Source: JAFAXD01 sp035472475
Lineage (GTDB): Bacteria > Pseudomonadota > Alphaproteobacteria > Rhizobiales > Xanthobacteraceae
Length of the DNA: 64,000 nt
Direction: 5' to 3'
Assembly (NCBI GenBank): GCA_035472475.1
Contig: DATIPA010000146.1
Span: 7,009 to 71,008 of the forward strand
Below the pieces are notes generated by a model. It worked only from the letters and a program-made list of their open reading frames with translations. It was not told the origin of the DNA and made no database searches. The first letter of the stretch is position 1. The number at the start of each line of letters is the position of its first letter. Positions 55,667 to 63,636 of this stretch are shown here, one piece after another. The position numbers and the translations under genes were made by a program.

Positions 55667-56068
55667 ATGAACCGACTGCTGAGCGGATGCATGGGTTGCG
55701 CGGCTGCAACCATATCGGGACTGAGCATTCTCACGCCGGGCGCTCCGGCATGTGCGGGCATGTTGCCGGTTGCGGCAACGGCGCTGAGTTTCGCAGCTTC
55801 TGCAAAAATCACGACCGTGCAGTGGGCGGATGCGTGGTGGCCGCGCGAACAATGGGACTACGCGTGGGGCGCTTCGCCGTATTCGTTTCCGCAAGGGCGC
55901 CAGTCACGCGTGATGTATTATGCGGCGGCGCCCTACTATTACTTGGGCTTCCAGACATCGATGGGTTACAACGGCAACTTCGGGTATCCGGCCGCCGTGC
56001 AATATGCAGATCCGCCCGGACCGCGCCGATATTATTCCCGTCCGCACCGCATAGAAGCGTTCGATTAG
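55667..56068 (+). CDS. Secreted aromatic-rich protein of unknown function
   Basis: A 133-residue exported protein. A long hydrophobic N-terminus (CMGCAAATISGLSILTPGAPACA, then GMLPVAATALSFAASA) is a likely signal peptide. The mature part is rich in Tyr, Trp and Pro (VQWADAWWPREQWDYAWGASPYSFP, YYAAAPYYYLGFQTSMGYNG, PPGPRRYYSRPH). This composition suggests an extended, surface-exposed protein rather than an enzyme. GAGGGATATGCG precedes the ATG. I do not recognise a family. Confidence 0.6.
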   Translation: MNRLLSGCMGCAAATISGLSILTPGAPACAGMLPVAATALSFAASAKITTVQWADAWWPREQWDYAWGASPYSFPQGRQSRVMYYAAAPYYYLGFQTSMGYNGNFGYPAAVQYADPPGPRRYYSRPHRIEAFD

Positions 56069-56105
56069 CGTGGGTCGGCTGGCCTCCGGCGGCACCACGA
56101 TAAAA

Positions 56106-56137
56106 TATGGGTACCCCGTCATATGGATACCCCGTCA
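56106..56137. repeat. 16-bp tandem duplication
   Basis: TATGGGTACCCCGTCA (56106-56121) is followed directly by TATGGATACCCCGTCA (56122-56137), differing in one base. It lies 38 bp after the secreted protein's stop. Confidence 0.8.
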
Positions 56138-56186
56138 CCGAAGCTTTGAACTTCGGGACAGGCACCAGGTCAGATAATTGAGGAGA

Positions 56187-56213
56187 AAAGGGGCCCGCGT
56201 GTGCGGGCCCTTT
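56187..56213. terminator. Bidirectional terminator between convergent genes
   Basis: AAAGGGGCCCGC-GTGT-GCGGGCCCTTT forms a long GC-rich stem with an A-run on one side and a T-run on the other, so it can work on both strands. It separates the plus-strand secreted protein from the minus-strand repeat protein at 56229. Confidence 0.85.
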
Positions 56214-56228
56214 CCCTACCTGCTCGTA

Positions 56229-56402
56229 TTAGCCGCGGGTAACGACCGGGCCTTTGCCGAGCGGGGCCTTGCCGATTGGCGCCTTGCCGATCGGAGCCTT
56301 GCCCACCACCGGAGGAGGCGGAGCTTTCACGTACATGTCGGCCGCGGCGGCGACGCCGGCGAGGCCGAAGATTGCCACTGTGGCAAGAATGATAGTCTTC
56401 AT
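56229..56402 (-). CDS. Small secreted protein with GKAPI repeats
   Basis: A 57-residue exported protein. The signal peptide MKTIILATVAIFGLAGVAAAA is followed by DMYVKAPPPPVVGKAP and tandem five-residue units (IGKAP, IGKAP, LGKGP). The DNA repeats are 15 bp long. The frame is open to 56456, but the signal peptide fixes the start at ATG 56402, behind a G-rich stretch. The function is unknown; basic Pro/Gly/Lys repeats suggest binding to the cell surface or polyanions. Confidence 0.6.
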   Translation of the reverse strand: MKTIILATVAIFGLAGVAAAADMYVKAPPPPVVGKAPIGKAPIGKAPLGKGPVVTRG

Positions 56403-56737
56403 GAGGGACCCCCCAAAAGGATTAGTCATCAGGATTCGCTTCGTCAGCAACACCAAATTAACGCTGATGCCCTCATCTAACTAGTGCTCAAAAGCCACAC
56501 ATGGATTCAAAAGGGCGCTAGTGTGGCCAAAATGCGCCCGGCGATCGCCGCCGATCATCAAGAAAGCGCGCAAACTCAAGCGCCGTGCGCTGCGCGCGCG
56601 CGATTTACCAAACTTCGAGCCTTTTCCAACAACACGCCGCGCATCGGTTGCGGCCGCACCGTTGCAGATCTGCATCGCCCGTTTGATTCGCCACCCCGAT
56701 CGTTGTTCAATGGCGGCCTCACAGCAGGGAGTTTCCG

Positions 56738-57112
56738 ATGGCAACCGAGGAGACCGCCGCGCAACCGCAACATTCGGCGCTGGTTGCCAGCGATCGGGTC
56801 GAAGGCACGGCCGTTTACGGCCCCGGCAATCGCCGGATCGGCCGGATCGAGCGCCTGATGATCGACAAGGTGAGCGGCCAGGTCGCCTACGCGGTGCTGA
56901 CGTTCGGCGGTTTTCTCGGAATTGGCGAGGACCATTATCCGCTGCCGTGGGCCAAGCTTCGCTACGACACCGCGCTCGACGGCTACAAGGTCGACATCAG
57001 CGAACAGCAGCTGCGCGACGCCCCCAAATTCGGCAAGGATGACTATTGGGATTGGTCGGGACGCCACGAGCAAGTGCACAAGCACTATGGGGTCGACCCG
57101 ATCTGGTACTGA
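56738..57112 (+). CDS. PRC-barrel domain protein
   Basis: A 124-residue protein with a PRC-barrel domain. It opens with a short tail and then ALVASDRVEGTAVYGPGNRRIGRIERLMIDKVSGQVAYAVLTFGGFLGIGEDHYPLPWAKLRYD, the small beta-barrel fold found in photosynthetic reaction-centre H chains and RimM. No other domain is attached. The AGGGAGTTTCCG before the ATG is a good ribosome site. It is likely a small stress or membrane-surface protein, common in Bradyrhizobium-like genomes; the role is inferred. Confidence 0.88.
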   Translation: MATEETAAQPQHSALVASDRVEGTAVYGPGNRRIGRIERLMIDKVSGQVAYAVLTFGGFLGIGEDHYPLPWAKLRYDTALDGYKVDISEQQLRDAPKFGKDDYWDWSGRHEQVHKHYGVDPIWY

Positions 57113-57371
57113 ACGAGGCGATCGGCCGCCCGCCGCCTTTATCCTCGCCGTTTTGCCGACCGTTGCTCGCGCCGCGAGCGCCGCGCAGGCCACAACCTCG
57201 CCCAAACCATCGCATTGATCGCGCACGCGGAACTCCGGGGCCGCCGGCGTGCGTTGCAAGCCTACAACAGCACCGTGAATTCGCGTGGCCGGCGCTAGTT
57301 CACGCTCGCGCCGGCCCGGCCAAGCGCCCTAGAATCCTACCGTGATTCAGGGGGATGGGCGGGAGATGATG

Positions 57372-58080
57372 ATGAAGAAATTGCTGATGGCCGCGGCCGC
57401 GCTGGCGGCTTTTGCTTTGCCTGGGATTGCACATGCCGCGGACCTCGCGGTGCCGCCCGCCTCCCATCATCGTGCCGGCGCAGGTGCTGGCGTGGACCGG
57501 TCCCTATGTGGGTCTCAACGGCGGCGGCGGCTGGGGCACGACCGACCACAGCTTTACCGGCGTCGCCGCCGGGCTCTCCGCCTCGACCGGAAACTTCAAG
57601 ATCACCGGCGGCCTTGCCGGCGGTACCTGGGGCTACAACTATCAGTTCGGCGCCTGGGTGTTCGGCGCCGAGAGCGACCTCGACTGGGCGAACATCCGGG
57701 GCACGTTCACCGCTACGGTGCCCGGCGTCGTGACCGGATCGCTGTCGACCAAGCTCAACTGGCTTTCCACCTACCGCGCCCGCGTCGGCTACACCTGGGG
57801 CCCGGCGATGCTCTACGCCACCGGCGGTGCCGCGGTCGGCAACATCACCGCGACCGCGGCCGGCACCGTTCCGGCCATTCCCGCCACCGGCTCGACCTCG
57901 CAGAGCAATACCGAGCTCGGCTGGACCGCCGGCGCCGGCTTCGAATACATGTTCATGCCGCATCTGACCGGGAAGATTGAATACCTCTACGTCAATCTCC
58001 CATCGACCACGCTGATCTTCGTCGACAGCGTCAAGTTCAACACCAGCATCGTGCGCGCCGGCGTGAACTGGAAGTTCTGA
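57372..58080 (+). pseudogene. Outer membrane beta-barrel protein (RopB/Omp25-like), frameshifted
   Basis: A porin-like gene split just after the signal peptide. The frame from ATG 57372 gives MKKLLMAAAALAAFALPGIAHAADLAVPPA and then runs on in the wrong phase. The mature barrel lies one base further on, starting IIVPAQVLAWTGPYVGLNGGGGWG and ending SIVRAGVNWKF, the Omp25/31 outer-membrane family of Hyphomicrobiales. The fault lies near 57462 and needs one inserted base (or two deleted) to join. GGGAG lies directly before the ATG cluster. Whether this is a real loss or a sequencing artefact cannot be settled here. Confidence 0.75.
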
Positions 58081-58315
58081 TCGCGCACGCGACCTGCGCC
58101 TGCACGGTGCCGCGCTACTCGGCGCGCGCTCGATCGCGCGCCGTCAATCGAAATCCGCGCCTTTGTTTTCGACGCAAACCGCCGGCGTGGCCGCAATGTC
58201 ACAGCGGATGAGTTTCTGCTGCCGCCGCCCGTAAATCCTTAGTCGAGCCTTAGAGCAGGGTTAGGTTTTTCTCCGTTAAATGACGTGCAAGACGTGCAAG
58301 GTGAGGAAACGTGCC

Positions 58316-58417
58316 ATGCCAATGCTGTTCTGGCTACCGATGATCTTCCTGAGCGTGTTGTTGGAGATGAACGGCTTCCCTCCCGAGGGAGACGACATCG
58401 AGACGCTCGGCGCGTAA
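58316..58417 (+). CDS. Possible 33-residue microprotein
   Basis: The frame begins MPMLFWLPMIFLSVLLEMNGF and ends in an acidic tail (PPEGDDIETLGA). A hydrophobic N-terminal half and a GTGAGG upstream make it a plausible one-pass or membrane-associated microprotein. Support is weak: the ribosome site is 9-12 bp away and no homologue is known to me. It lies 21 bp before the next gene and would be co-transcribed with it. Confidence 0.35.
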   Translation: MPMLFWLPMIFLSVLLEMNGFPPEGDDIETLGA

Positions 58418-58438
58418 CGCGAGGCGCCGGGGTCTGCA

Positions 58439-58957
58439 ATGCTCGCACGCTCGGGCCTGTTGGCGCTGATGCTGGCGGCATGCGCGCTGGTTGACGGCGC
58501 GCGCGCGGCGTCGCCCGCAAGCGTAACCGGGCGCACCGAGGCGACGGTCGGCGTCAGCGCCGAGACACCGGCGATCAATTCCCTTTCAGCAACCGATCCG
58601 CTGGCATCGTTCATCGGCGGACTTGCCGCGCCGGGCGCGGCGCGGCCAAGCTGGGGCGAGCTCGAAGAGCAGGCGCTCGCGCGCTCGCGTACCCAGCATG
58701 CCGGCCGGCCGGAGACGTTGCGGTTCTGCGAGCCGGAGCTGAACGTTTGCAATTCCGGCATCGTGTGGAAGGCCGAGGACGGCACCAGGCTCTTTCTGCG
58801 CCGCGCCGAGGACATGCACGGTCAGCCGCGCGAGCGCGAGGTGTGCGAGATCAACGCGTTCGGCGACGTGCGCGTGTGCGTCGACTGGGACACCAACGCG
58901 ACCTCGCGCGACATGAAGAACGGCAGGGGCCGTTGGTATAAGGTCGCCGACCAGTAA
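58439..58957 (+). CDS. Secreted protein with two Cys-pair segments
   Basis: A 172-residue exported protein of unknown function. A signal peptide (SGLLALMLAACALVDGARAA) leads into a region rich in Ser, Thr and Ala, and then a compact C-terminal domain with RFCEPELNVCNSG, VCEINAFGDVRVCVDWDTNATS and RWYKVADQ. The paired cysteines suggest disulfides in the periplasm. The 'CVDWDTN' turn and the terminal 'WYK' recur in similar small Bradyrhizobium-like secreted proteins. The ATG has no strong ribosome site, but the signal peptide supports it. Confidence 0.65.
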   Translation: MLARSGLLALMLAACALVDGARAASPASVTGRTEATVGVSAETPAINSLSATDPLASFIGGLAAPGAARPSWGELEEQALARSRTQHAGRPETLRFCEPELNVCNSGIVWKAEDGTRLFLRRAEDMHGQPREREVCEINAFGDVRVCVDWDTNATSRDMKNGRGRWYKVADQ

Positions 58958-59382
58958 GCTTGGCCTTGCGGGCGCGCGCGCCGCGCTTGACAGAAAATAG
59001 ATAAAACGTATGTCGGTTTGCCAATGTGACGAACCGCGGCCCGCACCGGACGCACAGTCGCCGCCCTTCCTGCATCGTCACACCGCACCCTGATCCCGGA
59101 ATATTTGCATGACCAGCCGCCGCAAGCGCGCCGCCGCCGGCGCGCCCCCCGATGACGCGCATCCGACCGCCTATTCCGCCGCGCTCGCCCGCCGCGTTAC
59201 TCCGGCTGCGGCGCGGACCGGTCGGCGCGGTAAATGGCTAAAAATCCCGGCCGCCGGACACGCGCGCGGCGCCATGACACCTCTCCTCGGATCCATGACA
59301 CTTTTTTAACGGCTGCGGCGGAACCAAGGCGAGGCGGCAGCGTTCGGCCTATGTCAAATTTTATAGTGCAGTGTAGGTGGTA
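58958..59382. other. Gap with a promoter-like sequence
   Basis: About 425 bp without a supported gene. TTGACA (58987-58992) is followed after 16 bp by TATGTC (59009-59014), a fair promoter. An open frame at 59109-59309 (66 codons, Arg/Ala-rich) follows it but has no ribosome site and no recognisable domain, so it is left out. Confidence 0.35.
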
Positions 59383-59562
59383 ATGAGCGCTCAGGAATAC
59401 CGCGCAAACGGGGCGGCATGCTTTCTGACAGCTGAAAAAGCCGAATCCGCCGATAAGCGGGCCCATTGGCTGATAATGGCCCACGCCTGGATCAAGCTCG
59501 CCGACGACGCGGAAGGAATCGCGCGTCGATCTCCGGCGGCTGCGGTTGATCGCAAGCAATAG
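59383..59562 (+). CDS. Small conserved hypothetical protein
   Basis: A 59-residue helical protein beginning MSAQEYRANGAACFLTAEKAESADKR and continuing AHWLIMAHAWIKLADDAEGIAR. I recall many Bradyrhizobium and related genomes having short proteins of this pattern (xEYRxxAxxCxxxAExA, then a helix WLxMAxAWxxLAD), of unknown role. The ATG has AGGTGG close before it. It has no signal peptide. Confidence 0.6.
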   Translation: MSAQEYRANGAACFLTAEKAESADKRAHWLIMAHAWIKLADDAEGIARRSPAAAVDRKQ

Positions 59563-60022
59563 TTCCCGGTTACCGCCTGCAGCGCGCCCGCCGTGTGAGC
59601 TACGGCAGCGCTCCCAACAGTCCCAGCCGTTGCAGGCATTCCCATCGTCGTTCGTGCGCGAAGCGCGCGCGGCGCGTGCGCGAGCGGAGGACGAACCATC
59701 GGTGATCCAGCGTTGGATATCTCATCGGACCCTCCCGTGAGCCCGGCAACAACAATGCGCACTAACCCTCGCAGGAGAATCTCCGGCCCGCAGTGATGGC
59801 CAGCACTAGCGCGCGCTTCCCAGGCAAGGCCCGGATAACACGACAGAAATACCAGGGCTCGCGCACGACGCTTGCGTCGGTTTCCGGCGCAAGCCGGATT
59901 GCCGGTAGCGGTCATCACGCCCTGCAACCGTCGCCGTGCGGGCGCGAGCGCCGCATTTGACGAATGCGGCGTCGGTGGTGCACGGGCTCCGCCAAAATGA
60001 GCGCTGGCAGGCTTCCGCCGCG
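59563..60022. other. Gap with no recognised gene
   Basis: 460 bp between the small conserved protein and the DUF1236 gene. Open frames here are short, without ribosome sites, and their translations are Arg/Pro-rich in the manner of non-coding high-GC DNA. I see no RNA gene or repeat in it. Confidence 0.4.
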
Positions 60023-60445
60023 CTACTGCGCCTGTTTGACGATATCGGCAACCTTGTTGGTCTTGGGGTCGACGACGACAACAGCGCCGTCCGCCACAAA
60101 GAACCGCTGCGAGCGCAGCGCCGGAACCTTTCCGGTCACCTCAACGGGAAACGGCTGGGTCGCAATCCCCGCCGGCGCGGGGTCGCCGATCACGGCCTTC
60201 GCGCCGGTTTGCTTGGGCACGTTCGGATCCTTGAGCACGATCTCCCGAACAATGTAGCGGTTCTCTTCGGTGAGATTGATGCTGCGCTCGCTCGACACCA
60301 CCGGTTCGTCTTTTTGAGTCTGGGCCTGAATCTGTGCGATGTGCAGCAGCCGCGCGGTCGGCAACGACGCATCGGTCGTGGTCGCCAAAACCGGCCCGCA
60401 AACAATTGACGCGGCGAGCAACAAGGCCTTGCCTGAGTTGTTCAT
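60023..60445 (-). CDS. DUF1236 domain-containing secreted protein
   Basis: A 140-residue exported protein. The signal peptide (NNSGKALLLAASIVCGPVLA) is followed by a Gln/Thr-rich linker. The C-terminal DUF1236 domain has PFPVEVTGKVPALRSQRFFVADGAVVVVDPKTNKVADIV, the family's typical end. DUF1236 proteins are numerous in Bradyrhizobium and are thought to be periplasmic; their function is unknown. ATG 60445, 10 bp after GGAG, is preferred over the open frame to 60478. Confidence 0.85.
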   Translation of the reverse strand: MNNSGKALLLAASIVCGPVLATTTDASLPTARLLHIAQIQAQTQKDEPVVSSERSINLTEENRYIVREIVLKDPNVPKQTGAKAVIGDPAPAGIATQPFPVEVTGKVPALRSQRFFVADGAVVVVDPKTNKVADIVKQAQ

Positions 60446-60541
60446 GGCCAGCTCCAATCCTCGCGAATCAACTCGCAAGCAATGGCGGGGGTTCCAACGC
60501 CGGCAAGGCCATGACCGGCGCGTCGCCGCCGCGATCAGCGG

Positions 60542-61630
60542 TCAGTGCCGCCACACCCCTCCCAGGCGCACCGGAACGCGGCGGGTGCCCCAATGCCCGG
60601 GCGCGCCCGCGAACACGCCGGCGAGCGCTGCACCGCAATGCGCGCAGGCATCGCCGCCGCGCGTCAGCTTGGAGTCCAAAATGGTGTAGCGGGAGCGCTC
60701 GATCAGCCGCTCGCCGCAGCCGGCGCAATAGGTGCTGGACCGCGCCCGGTCGTCGACGTTGCCGACATAGACATGCTCGAGCCCGGTCGCCCGCGCGATG
60801 TCGTATGCGCGGATGAGTGTCGCGTGCGGCGTGTGCGGCTTGTCGCGCAGCTTGTAGTCGGGATGAAACGCGGTGAAATGCAGCGGCACGTCGGAGCCCA
60901 GGTGTTCGAGCACCCATTCCGACAGCGCCCGCAATTCCTGCTGGGAGTCGTTTTCGTCCGGGATCAGCAAGGTCGTGATCTCGAGCCAGCAATCGGTTTC
61001 GTGCCGGATGTATTCGAGCGTCTCCAGCACGGCCGCCAGACTTCCGGTGCACAGCTTGTGATAGAAGGCCTCGGTGAAACCCTTCAGGTCGACGTTGGCG
61101 GCATCCATGTGGCGGAAGAATTCCGCGCGCGGCTGCGCGCAGATGTAGCCCGCCGTCACCGCCACCGTCTTGATGTCCAGCGTCCGGCACGCCTGCGCGA
61201 CGTCGATCGCATATTCGAGGAAGATCACCGGATCGTTGTAGGTGAACGCCACCGACCTGCAGCCGGCCTGCTGTGCGGCGCGCGCGATCGTCTCCGGCGC
61301 CGCGCTGTCGGCCAGCGTGTCGATCTCGCGTGATTTCGAGATGTCCCAGTTCTGACAGAACTTGCAGGTGAGGTTGCACCCCGCCGTTCCAAACGAAAGC
61401 ACCGACGTCCCGGGCAGGAAATGGTTGAGCGGCTTCTTCTCGATCGGATCGACGCAGAAGCCGGACGATCGGCCGTAGGTCTTGAGCACGATCTGATCGT
61501 GCTCGCGCGCGCGCACAAAGCACAACCCGCGCTGGCCTTCGCCGAGCCGGCAGTGGCGCGGACACACGTCGCACTGCACGCGCCCGTCGGGGAGCATCTG
61601 CCAGTAGCGGGTCGGGACCGTGTCGCGCAC
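60542..61630 (-). CDS. amrS: AmmeMemoRadiSam system radical SAM enzyme
   Basis: A 362-residue radical SAM protein of the AmmeMemoRadiSam system. The N-terminus has CDVCPRHCRLGEGQRGLC, and the radical SAM cluster motif is Cys85, Cys89 and Cys92 in GTAGCNLTCKFCQNWD. After the barrel comes a C-terminal zinc ribbon (CAGCG at about 300 and CAHCG near the end). It begins at GTG 61630; a nearer ATG is absent. It diverges from the Memo-AMMECR1 gene. These proteins are thought to modify some target together with Memo and AMMECR1; the target is unknown, and the system is present in all three domains of life. Confidence 0.93.
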   Translation of the reverse strand: MRDTVPTRYWQMLPDGRVQCDVCPRHCRLGEGQRGLCFVRAREHDQIVLKTYGRSSGFCVDPIEKKPLNHFLPGTSVLSFGTAGCNLTCKFCQNWDISKSREIDTLADSAAPETIARAAQQAGCRSVAFTYNDPVIFLEYAIDVAQACRTLDIKTVAVTAGYICAQPRAEFFRHMDAANVDLKGFTEAFYHKLCTGSLAAVLETLEYIRHETDCWLEITTLLIPDENDSQQELRALSEWVLEHLGSDVPLHFTAFHPDYKLRDKPHTPHATLIRAYDIARATGLEHVYVGNVDDRARSSTYCAGCGERLIERSRYTILDSKLTRGGDACAHCGAALAGVFAGAPGHWGTRRVPVRLGGVWRH

Positions 61631-61709
61631 GAATGATCTCGGCGGTTCGAACGACTGTTCCTTTAGATGGTTTCTATTGTATCATGCGGCAACCCAACCC
61701 GATCACGCG

Positions 61710-63059
61710 ATGACAATCCGCGGCCCCGCCGTTGCGGGCACATTCTATCCGGCAAACCCCGACGCGCTTGACCGCGTCGTGCGGACGGCGCTGGCCTCGG
61801 CGAATGTCGATCCGGCCGCCGCCAAGGCAATTGTCGCGCCGCACGCGGGCTACGTCTATTCCGGGCCGATTGCCGGGGCGTCGTTTCAGAGCGTCGCCCA
61901 CCTGGGCCAGCGGATTAACCGGGTCGTGCTGATCGGCCCGACCCACCGGCTGTATTTTCCCGGCATCGCGGTACCGACGGCGACCGGACTGGCAACCCCG
62001 CTGGGTACCGTCCCGATCGACGCGGCGGGCGTCAGCCTCGCGCTCGCCGATCCCGAGGTGGCGTTGCTCGATGCGGCGTTCGACAACGAGCATGCGCTCG
62101 AGGTCGAGCTTCCGTTCATTCAGGTGCTGTTTCCGCATGCGGCCGTCGTTCCGCTGATCGTCGGCGAGGCGAGCCCACAGGCGGTCGAACGCGTGCTCGC
62201 GTCGCTATGGGGCGGCCCCGAGACCTTGATCGTCGTGAGTTCGGATCTCAGCCACTATTACGGTTACGATGCCGCCCGAGCGCTTGACCTTGCGACCTCG
62301 CAGGCGATCGAGCTGATCGCGCCCGCGAAGGTCGATGCCAACCGGGCGTGCGGACACCGCGCGCTCGCCGCGCTGCTGCACCATGCGGGCGAACGCGACC
62401 TGCGCGCGACCACCCGCGACCTGCGCAACTCCGGCGACACCAGCGGCTCGCGCGATCGCGTGGTGGGCTACGGCGCCTACACGTTCGAAGATGCGCAAGC
62501 TGCGCGCCTCACCCGGGCGCAACGCGCGACGTTGCTGGAGGCCGCCGACGCGGCGCTGCGATCGCTCGCCAGTCAGAATGGTGCGCCCGAGGTCGATACG
62601 GCGCGCGTCCCCGCACCCCTGCGCGCGCTGCGCAACACGTTTGTTACGATCACGATCGGTGGCGAGCTGCGCGGCTGCGTCGGCACGCTGGAACCGTCCG
62701 CGCCGCTGATCGCCGACGTTGCGACCAACACCAGAAAGGCGGCGACCCAGGACCGCCGCTTCGACCCGATGACCCCCGAGGAGATCGCGGCAGCCTCGGT
62801 CTCGATCTCGATTCTGAGCCATCTCCGATCAATGCCGTTCGTGGGAGAGGCCGACCTGCTCGAGCAATTGCGGCCCTCGGTCGACGGCCTCGCCATCCGC
62901 GACGGCGAGCAGCGCGCGCTGTTCCTTCCCAAGGTCTGGGATGACCTGCCCTCGGCGCGCGACTTCCTGGCGCATCTCAAACAAAAGGCCGGCCTTCCCG
63001 ACCGGCCGCTGAAACCGCGCACCAAAGCCTTTCGGTTCACCACCGAGACGTTTTCCTGA
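61710..63059 (+). CDS. AmmeMemoRadiSam system proteins B and A, fused (Memo-AMMECR1)
   Basis: A 449-residue fusion. Residues 1 to about 270 form the Memo domain: MTIRGPAVAGTFYPANPDALD, His45 in IVAPHAGYVYSG, His79 in LIGPTHRLYFPG and the metal-ligand SSDLSHYYGYD. Residues of about 285-449 form an AMMECR1 domain with the signature TIGGELRGCVGTLEPSA. The two parts and the divergent radical SAM gene 80 bp away complete the AmmeMemoRadiSam trio. ATG 61710 is chosen by the domain start; the frame is open upstream to 61620. Mammalian MEMO1 and AMMECR1 are relatives, so the trio is deeply conserved though its chemistry is unknown. Confidence 0.93.
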   Translation: MTIRGPAVAGTFYPANPDALDRVVRTALASANVDPAAAKAIVAPHAGYVYSGPIAGASFQSVAHLGQRINRVVLIGPTHRLYFPGIAVPTATGLATPLGTVPIDAAGVSLALADPEVALLDAAFDNEHALEVELPFIQVLFPHAAVVPLIVGEASPQAVERVLASLWGGPETLIVVSSDLSHYYGYDAARALDLATSQAIELIAPAKVDANRACGHRALAALLHHAGERDLRATTRDLRNSGDTSGSRDRVVGYGAYTFEDAQAARLTRAQRATLLEAADAALRSLASQNGAPEVDTARVPAPLRALRNTFVTITIGGELRGCVGTLEPSAPLIADVATNTRKAATQDRRFDPMTPEEIAAASVSISILSHLRSMPFVGEADLLEQLRPSVDGLAIRDGEQRALFLPKVWDDLPSARDFLAHLKQKAGLPDRPLKPRTKAFRFTTETFS

Positions 63060-63080
63060 ACGCGTGCTAGCGTCCCGGCG

Positions 63081-63125
63081 CACGATCCCGAAAAGTGGGC
63101 ACCGGTTTTCGGAAAAAGATCATGC
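63081..63125. repeat. REP-type palindrome, copy near the cupin gene
   Basis: GATCCCGAAAAGTGGGCACCGGTTTTCGG with flanking GATC and ATGC, the same core (CCGAAAAGTGG-n-CACCGGTTTTCGG) as the copies at 19557 and 19611. It lies 22 bp after the Memo-AMMECR1 stop and before the cupin gene. Confidence 0.8.
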
Positions 63126-63156
63126 GCCAAACTATAATATGCGCAGGGAGGACAGC

Positions 63157-63561
63157 ATGAGCGACGAGGCCATCGGCGCCAAGACCAAGCCGTTTCAGGG
63201 TCAGACCAAGATCGTGAACGTCAACGACATGCCGTGGCAGGACGCCAAGACGCCGGGAATCAAATTCAAGGTGCTCTACCGCGACCCGGCAACCGGCGCG
63301 TCAACCATGTTGCTGAAGTTCGAACCCGGCGCGCAGACTCCGCTGCACGAGCACACCGGGCTTGAGCAGACCTTCGTGCTCGACGGCGAGCTGGAGGACC
63401 ATGACGGCAGGGTCGCGGCCGGCAATTTTGCCTGGCGCCAGGCCGGCAGCGTGCATCAGGCGCACTCGGGGCCGAAGGGCTCGCTGCACCTCTCGTTCTT
63501 CTCGCGGCCCAATCGCATGCTCGACGGGTCCGAGGACGATCTCGCACCCGCGGCCGAGTAG
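63157..63561 (+). CDS. ChrR-like cupin domain protein
   Basis: A 134-residue cupin of the ChrR type. The metal-binding motif is LKFEPGAQTPLHEHTGLEQTFVLDGELEDHDGRVAAGNFAWRQAGSVHQAHSG, with the two His and Glu of motif 1 and the later His of motif 2. ChrR-type cupins bind zinc or iron and are often anti-sigma or sensory domains, but here the domain stands alone. A strong GGGAGG lies before ATG 63157. The frame is open to 63064 across the REP palindrome, which is not part of the protein. Confidence 0.9.
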   Translation: MSDEAIGAKTKPFQGQTKIVNVNDMPWQDAKTPGIKFKVLYRDPATGASTMLLKFEPGAQTPLHEHTGLEQTFVLDGELEDHDGRVAAGNFAWRQAGSVHQAHSGPKGSLHLSFFSRPNRMLDGSEDDLAPAAE

Positions 63562-63609
63562 AGCATGCCCCGCAAAAGTGGCTCCCGGTTTTGCGACCAG
63601 GACATGCTC
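63561..63609. repeat. REP-type palindrome, variant copy
   Basis: GAGCATG and CATGCTC arms with inner GCAAAA and TTTTGC around GTGGCTCCCGG. It begins at the last base of the cupin stop codon and ends 27 bp before the ABC ATPase start, so it fills the short gap between them. Confidence 0.7.
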
Positions 63610-63636
63610 AACCAACGAAGGCGTAGCGAGTAGTCA

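Noticed and set aside
59109..59309. A 66-codon Arg/Ala-rich frame after a promoter-like TTGACA
   Set aside because: No ribosome site, no domain and typical of random high-GC frames.
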